DNA of 64,000 nt from Ianthella basta (Eukaryota; Porifera; Demospongiae; Verongiida; Ianthellidae). Below, piece after piece: positions 57,985 to 64,000 of this stretch. The position numbers were made by a program, and so were the translations under genes. How positions within the stretch are numbered: the stretch's first letter is position 1; each line of letters opens with the position of its first letter. The DNA is taken from NCBI GenBank assembly GCA_964019415.1, contig OZ025868.1, positions 8,173,649 to 8,237,648 of the forward strand. The letters are read 5' to 3'. The notes under the pieces were generated by a model that saw nothing but the letters and a program-made list of their open reading frames with translations, ran no database searches and had not been told where the DNA came from.

Positions 57985-58225
57985 TCCCCAGTGAACTTCA
58001 CCTGGGAATACGGCATCCCCCTGCAAACATTGGGCATCTGTGCCACAGTGAACTTCTCCGAGGAATATGGCATACCCTGTAAACATTGGGCATCTGGTGC
58101 CCCAAGGAATTTTCACCGGGGAATACTACATCCCATGCAAACATTGGGCATCTGGTGTCCCAATGAACTTCACCAAGGAATACCGCATCCCCTGCAAACA
58201 TTGGGCATCTGGTGTCCCAATGACT
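57985..58225 (+). repeat. 57-bp minisatellite, about four units
   Basis: Each unit carries AA(C/T)TT..ACC, GGAATAC, CATCCC, TGCAAACATTGGGCATCTG and a TG(T/C)CCCAA end. The last two units are nearly identical. Confidence 0.85.
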
Positions 58226-59035
58226 TGACACCTCATACCTCATGCACGATTATCTATGCTCTGATGATCCTTGGCAACTGTGAAGTGTGACAAGCGACTT
58301 GCAATTGCTAAGGAGCACAAAAGCATCGATCGAAAGGCACTCCGTGTCGATTGCGGCGAACCAGGCCGCTACTCAGGACCCGGCCACTATTCAGACCCGA
58401 CCACTATTCGAGCCCCGCAGCCTCGATTCGAGCCCGGCCTCTATACGGACAAATGCAGTATGTGTATAGCTTGCAATGGGAAAGAAGTAAAATGATCTCC
58501 TAGCTCATCAAACCTTGGTCATCAAATTAAGGGTTTTGCCAAAAGACACAGTGCAGGCACTTTGGGAGGCTGTCCTGCTTGCTCAGCTGCAGACCGACAT
58601 GAAGGATTAATTAAAAGGAATGCAAGATAGCCAATATGCCTATACACACACACGAGTATAATGGAAAGTTCAGTGTTGTGCAAATCCATACCACTGTACA
58701 TGTGATGTCATTGGACTAAGGTAATATAGACATGGAGTGCCAATTGCTATAGTTCCAGTATAATACAATGTTCATAAAGTATACTCCTTTGAAATGTTTG
58801 TCAACTCATGGATGCCAGAGGTGTATGTAGGCATGGTAGGATTAATGCAGGGACTGGAGGCATTGTATATATATAGGAGTGACATGCAGGATCAAACACT
58901 CAGCTAGAAAATGAATAATTATATGGGCATTCGGCATGCTTGAACCTTGCATAATTATCTGTATGATCACTGCAGTATCAAAAGTAATGTGGTTGAAGAC
59001 AAGCTCTTCTTTTACATTATTGCCAAGATGCACAT

Positions 59036-59125
59036 ACCGTATATTGCAAAATGTTCGCGACCAATAATTTTCGCGAATTTCGCGAATGAAGCAAATCCGC
59101 GAAAATTTCTGTCACGAATTTTATA
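59036..59125. repeat. CGCGAA-rich dispersed repeat
   Basis: It starts ACCGTATATTGC and contains GTTCGCGACC, TTTTCGCGAATTTCGCGAA and CCGCGAAAATTTC. It is the reverse-orientation counterpart of the sequences before copies 2 and 4. Confidence 0.7.
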
Positions 59126-60383
59126 TGCATATAGTACCTATGATATAATAATTACTTGTATAGCCTGCAGTGCTCTCATGCACTAAGATACCATTGACAA
59201 GCCTTATACGAATGTGTTAAGGATGAATGTATGGAAACAAGTCCTGTGTGCATGTGGAACAGCTATTGCATAGGACAGGGCATGCATATGGTCATAGTGC
59301 ACACTTATCCATGTACAAAAGGTTACGTGGATAATTATCAGTGGTAACCAGCCTACGCAGAATGCAGATGGCATCAGACAGTCATTCTTGTGGTAAGGGA
59401 AGTTGCACCTATATGTCCCATGGGGAATTGCTTTACGTCAAGAAGTGACACCATGTGGCTTCTGTTACAAATTCTGCAGATTGCTAGGAGGGCTTCACTG
59501 CAGCCTCCACTCATTAACAGCTGCTAACTTTTTCCTTGATCCTTCCTCTGCTGTAGCGTGTTAAAGTCCTATAGATCCCGTTGCCATGGTAACGTGCGTC
59601 TAAACGATGTTTCTAAACGTCGTAGACACTCCGGGTGTTGTTTCGCGCCGTGGTCTATTTCGTCTAGCCGTGTTCTAATTAGACGCGCGGCGTTCGCGCC
59701 TATGCTCTAAATGTCGATTTAGAGCATGGGCTTGGCACGCGCGTCGTTCGCGCCTATGCTCTAAATGCCGATTTAGAGCATGGGCGTGGCACGCGCGGCG
59801 TTCGCGCTATCCTATAAATACCGATTTAGAGCATGGGCGTGGCTTAGCACGTGGTCTATAGCAGAGAAACTGCAGCTGCGACAACAATAGTAGCTAACTC
59901 CACAACATACGATGCAAAGGTCACTCGGCTTACTTGTTTCGTCGACAAACAGGGTAAAGCAACAATCCGGCAGCGGCCTACGAACCAGAGCCGAGTAAGG
60001 AGCGAACTGGTTACGAGCTGGGAACAGGCTTAGGACACCGCTCTGGGAAACGCTGTGGCTGACGGGGCTGACAGTGAGTAACCTTACGTTTAGCTTACGC
60101 GCCGCATCCACTGCCGGCCTTTAGGAACGTCTGCTGCGAGATGACAAACCAATAACCAAACGACGTTTTCTCGGCCATTGTCAGAAATTGCTAACTACTT
60201 CCGGAAGAAGCTAGTCTGGCTTGCTAGACCGTCCCGTAAGCGCCCGGTAGGCGTGGAAGGGAAGGGACGGTCTAGCGGCAGTATAGATTAAATAACACCT
60301 TTTCGACCAATCAGATCCGTTTCCCCGGAATTCCGGGTAATAGTATTCATTGACGATTGAAGAAGACGGGGCAAGCGTGTGCG

Positions 60384-60509
60384 ATGAGTTCGGAGCCGGA
60401 TCGTTGCTGCTATCTTTGCATTGGCTCCGTAGAGCAACCGTACTACTTGGTTAAGCGAGGCGCGCTAACATCAGCTGGTGGAGGCTCTCTCGCAGCTCGT
60501 AACATTTAA
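60384..60509 (+). other. 41-codon ORF with a Cys-rich start, inside the transposon
   Basis: It begins MSSEPDRCCYLCIGS. The CxxC spacing suggests the start of a zinc-binding domain from a longer lost ORF. Too short to assign. Confidence 0.35.
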
Positions 60510-60591
60510 CTGCAGCGCCGAAGTCAGAAACAATGGAGCTCCGTGCCTCTGCAAAGGTTGTTACAACGCGGTAATGCGGCTAAAGAGTACA

Positions 60592-60825
60592 CTACCAACA
60601 CAGAAGGTATTGCCGAACATTCCTCCATAGTACTCGCAACAATGCGGCGAGCACTCGGATATGATGGACTTCCCATGTCCAGTGACTCGGCAGTAGGCTC
60701 TCGAACGTATCCTTACGGCTGATGACGCTCTTCAAGGCTTCCTTCTGACGTCTCGTTAGGACCGACATTGACTTGCGCAGTGCACTCAAAGCGAATGATA
60801 CAGCCCCTTCGAAGGACTCCTCCAT
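60592..60825 (-). pseudogene. RecQ-like helicase N-terminal fragment inside the transposon
   Basis: The minus-strand ORF starts MEESFEGAVSFALSALRKSM and contains LTRRQKEALKSVISRKDTF. This fits the RecQ Q-motif region (an Arg/Lys-Gln-Lys/Glu-Glu-Ala block, then GKD before the Walker A loop), but the Walker A loop itself is lost. The match is weaker than for 30099-30431. Confidence 0.5.
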
Positions 60826-61474
60826 GATCAGCCGGTACTAGACAGGTGCGACGTAATAATTGGCACGATAATGCAAAGGTGTTATCTAATCTATACTGCC
60901 GCTAGACCGTCCCTTCCCTTCCACGCCTACCGGGCGCTTACGGGACGGTCTAGCAAGCCAGACTAGGAAGAAGCGTGATGACGCAAGTACGAGTTGGTAA
61001 ACTGATTCGCTGCCGCTCCTTGCCCAATCGTTGGGATCTATAACACTTAAATGCTGACCAATCGGTGTCTCTGAAGATTTAGACCACTCAGCACTCGGGC
61101 GCTTCGCGCCCTCGTGCCTCGTGCTCTAAATCTCGGAGACACCTCTTGGTCAGCATTTAACTATTACTTAGCATCTGTTCAAATTATGCATGCTTTGGGC
61201 ATATGCAGCTGTTTTTTGCTCATCTTTGCTCAGCTACATGTATATATGTAGTGACACCACATGCAAGTTTGCACATTTTGTTCTTGCATGCTTGAACTCT
61301 TCATTTGTCAATTTCTGCCAATATAATATGGTGAACACAATGACTCTATAATACACTTACAAGCATTTATAATTATAAGCATTCATTTTCTGATCTTGCA
61401 TGCAAATATAAGCTGTAATTGTTGTAGGCACAAAGTTTCAGTGCAGGGTATAGTGATTTGGAGTTGCTCATATT

Positions 61475-61664
61475 CAGTGGAACCTGTCTAAGATGGTCAC
61501 TGTGCTAGGCAGTCGCCTCTCTAAAGCAACTGGTGCCTCCAGCCCCAAATAGTACTATAATTAAACTTTGTATACTATTCCTCAGCAGAGCAGCCACCTC
61601 TCTATGAAAGTAAACTAACTCAGGCCCACATGTATGTGGCTGTCTTATTAGAGACGTTCCACTG
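61475..61664. mobile_element. MITE, duplicated copy of 46526-46715
   Basis: Same sequence as 46526-46715 apart from single bases; carried by the segmental duplication. Confidence 0.65.
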
Positions 61665-62004
61665 TACTGCTCAATTGCAAGGTATAATAATTATAATAGC
61701 ATCTCAAACGGCAAAATGACTGGTATAATACCAGTTATGCACACAATAGCAAGTGTCCTTACTGGTGAAGCTAACAACATTCCTATAGACTTGCAAAGTC
61801 ATGCATAAGTGCGACAGTTGCTATAGTGAAATCTGCAGCTGCCTAATTAAGACATGCAGCCATGCAACTTCGGGCGTGCAGTGGTGTATATGTGTAATTG
61901 ATTTAGATACATCTTCCACTACGATGTAACTAAATTTAGATTTCCCCTTTTACAGAACCTCCTTTACAAGCTGATTCACTAAGTCGACTACGCGTGTGTG
62001 CGTG

Positions 62005-62011
62005 TATAAAA
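62005..62011 (+). promoter_or_regulatory. TATA box of gene T4
   Basis: TATAAAA, identical in position and context to that of T1. Confidence 0.6.
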
Positions 62012-62136
62012 GGAATAGAATTGCATGCTGTGAGACATTTGAGGCTGATTTCAAAAGAGCAACAGAAGTAAGGGTTGGCTAACACAGAGAAGACTGGTTT
62101 GGACAATTTAACATCTATATATCTCAGTTGTTGAAA

Positions 62137-63897
62137 ATGGCTTCTGGAGTGGTTGTCAGGATACTAGCAGTGGTAAGTGATCAGCTAGGTGGAAAATGGG
62201 CTAACTGTGCGGTGTTAGTGTTTGCCAGTGACTGAGACCTTGTCACTTTACTACATGTATAGTTAATTGGATAAAATGACAGTGACTGTACACAATTGTT
62301 CAGAATGCATTCAACGACATGTTCATTGTAGCTCTGTCAGTTCATTTACTTGTGTTCATTCATATGCCTGGAGAGTGCATGTGGGCGTGACTTAAGCATA
62401 ATAATTTACATGGAGCAAGTGTATAGTTACGTAACGTCAAGAAGGATTAGAATTAATTTATAAAAGCTTAGATTCTAGTTCTTTGTCTGTATATCATATC
62501 TGATATACAGACAAAGAGATAGATGATCTATAATCATATCTGCGCAGGTTGCGCTGGTGCTCACTGTGCTGTCTGCAATTGGCTGGATAGTGTTCATTGG
62601 TGGATTTGGTTTCCAAACTGCCACAGGGTAAGTGCATGTACATATGTATGATACTTATAATGATTATAGATCCCGTTGCCATGGTAACGTGCGTCTAAAC
62701 GATGTTTCTAAACGTCGTAGACACCCCGGGTGTTGTTTCGCGCCGTGGTCTATTTCGTCTAGCCGTGTTCTAATTAGACGCGCGGCGTTCGCGCCTATGC
62801 TCTAAATGCCGATTTAGAGCATGGGCTTGGCACGCGCGTCGTTCGCGCCTATGCTCTAAATGCCGATTTAGAGCATGGGCGTGGCACGCGCGGCGTTCGC
62901 GCTATCCTATAAATACCGATTTAGAGCATGGGCGTGGCTTAGCACGTGGTCTATAGCAGAGAAACTGCAGCTGCGACAACAATAGTAGCTAACTCCACAA
63001 CATACGATGCAAAGGTCACTCGGCTTACTTGTTTCGTCGACAAACAGGGTAAAGCAACAATCCGGCAGCGGCCTACGAACCAGAGCCGAGTAAGGAGCGA
63101 ACTGGTTACGAGCTGGGAACAGGCTTAGGACACCGCTCTGGGAAACGCTGTGGCTGACGGGGCTGACAGTGAGTAACCTTACGTTTAGCTTACGCGCCGC
63201 ATCCACTGCCGGCCTTTAGGAACGTCTGCTGCGAGATGACAAACCAATAACCAAACGACGTTTTCTCGGCCATTGTCAGAAATTGCTAACTACTTCCGGA
63301 AGACGCGTGATGACGCAAGTACGAGTTGGTAAACTGATTCGCTGCCGCTCCTTGCCCAATCGTTGGGATCTATAACACTTAAATGCTGACCAATCGGTGT
63401 CTCTAAAGATTTAGACCACTCAGCACTCGGGCGCTTCGCGCCCTCGTGCCTCGTGCTCTAAATCTCAGAGACACCTCTTGGTCAGCATTTAACTATTACA
63501 TAGATGCATAATACATAAATGCGCGCATCACATGCACAGTCATAATAACGTACATGCATATAAGCTGAATGACAATAGGTAATATAACAACACATACTGT
63601 ATGCTTTGCACACATTAATTTTTGGCTTGCATTTTGATTGTATAAAAATTGTTTACAGTCCTTGCATTCACATGCATGCACTCTGCATTCTTCTTTCTTA
63701 ATCACAGACAGCGTCAGCTGTTTCCCTTATTGAATTTTATATCGTCTGGTATCACTAGTCCTACTTGGGACCCCTACTGGGTTATCACTGCACTATCACC
63801 CGTCCTCTTCATTGTGATGGGAGTGATGGCCATTCTGATGATCGTCAAGGATGAGCTGTTCAGGAGATATTTCGTCATCCACATTCTAGCTGTGGTT
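62137..63897 (+). CDS. Small four-transmembrane protein T4 (partial: exons 1-3 of 5)
   Basis: Exons: 62137-62172, 62548-62627, 63708-63897. The coding sequence equals that of T1 exons 1-3 as far as read, including MASGVVVRILAV and the DPYW loop. Exons 4 and 5 lie beyond the window. It comes from duplication of the T1 block and has the same TATA box, intron 1 hairpin and intron 2 repeat (copy D). An uncollapsed second haplotype in the assembly would look the same. Confidence 0.8.
62665..63498. repeat. Palindrome-rich repeat, copy D, in intron 2 of T4
   Basis: Counterpart of copy B. Same ends and nearly the same sequence. Confidence 0.85.
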
Positions 63898-64000
63898 GTA
63901 TCCTCTTATTGAGTGTCTATAGTATAATAATATTGACAACTATGACACATTGATGCTTCATCTGAAGGGCAAGCAGGTGTTCAATGCGTCCTGTGCCCTT

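Larger units (their letters stand above)
56977..59035. other. Repeat-bearing intergenic region
   Basis: No gene seen. It contains three to four tandem CATTGCTGTCATCTTTGGC units (about 57130-57225), a foldback at 57790-57893, a 57-bp minisatellite (57985-58225), and a block of CCCGGCCACTATTC-like words (about 58365-58450). Confidence 0.6.
60212..60965. mobile_element. Young TIR transposon with 9-bp target duplication and RecQ-like fragment
   Basis: The ends begin TAGTCTGGCTTGCTAGACCG, inverted for about 91 bases with one mismatch. GGAAGAAGC flanks both sides (60203-60211, 60966-60974). The uninterrupted site is visible in repeat copies A, B and D as GGAAGACGCG. Inside are two divergent short ORFs (60384-60509 plus, 60825-60592 minus). 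The TAGTCT ends and 9-bp duplication match the element at 29076-30725, although the rest of the TIR differs. Confidence 0.92.
59570..61166. repeat. Palindrome-rich repeat, copy C, split by a transposon
   Basis: Counterpart of copy A inside the segmental duplication. Continuity is broken only by the insertion at 60212-60965 and its target duplication. Confidence 0.85.
59271..64000. repeat. Segmental duplication, right copy (pairs with 45081-49050)
   Basis: It differs from the left copy by scattered single bases and by a 754-bp transposon at 60212. It runs off the window end. Confidence 0.9.

Overview
The window is animal nuclear DNA. Genes have many short exons with GT-AG introns, signal peptides, AATAAA signals and TATA boxes, and they lie among LINE remnants, terminal-inverted-repeat (TIR) transposons, MITEs and very long (CA)n/(GT)n tracts. 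Gene content (a DBH-like copper monooxygenase family, a PTER relative, small four-pass membrane proteins) and the CGCGAA-type repeats suggest a marine invertebrate, possibly a sponge. The species cannot be fixed from the sequence alone.

Positions 1-38.8 kb hold a tandem array of five DBH/MOXD1-like copper monooxygenase loci on the + strand. Copy 1 (3176-4482) is a 3' remnant beside a dead LINE (93-2880, minus). Copy 2 (5703-14090) is a complete 13-exon gene of about 596 aa. Copy 3 (14653-16185) has lost exons 2-6 and 12-13. Copy 4 (19826-26995) keeps every exon but has a 5-bp frameshifting duplication in exon 1 and an extra Thr/Pro/Val/Ser repeat exon. Copy 5 (30977-38776) is complete, about 593 aa. 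Intact copies encode a signal peptide, a DOMON domain, both copper-monooxygenase domains with all expected copper ligands, and a hydrophobic C-terminus suggesting a GPI anchor.

From 39 to 44.5 kb lie a three-exon gene of unknown function (39070-40490), an intronless gene for a secreted beta-rich protein (40813-42216), and a decayed phosphotriesterase-related (PTER-like) gene on the minus strand (43011-44495) whose first and last exons survive.

From 45 to 64 kb lies a tandem family of small four-transmembrane genes with five short exons and conserved intron phases: T1 (47188-50428), T2 (51630-54930), T3 (55666-56976, first exon not found) and T4 (62137 to the window end). T4 with its flank (59271-64000) is a near-identical duplicate of T1 with its flank (45081 to about 49050). 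An 830-bp palindrome-rich repeat occurs four times here.

The most distinctive mobile elements are two TIR transposon relics (29076-30725 and 60212-60965). Both begin TAGTCT, both have 9-bp target-site duplications, and both carry a fragment resembling the start of a RecQ-type helicase. One lies 250 bp upstream of monooxygenase copy 5, and its ends carry a composite YY1 plus ETS promoter motif.
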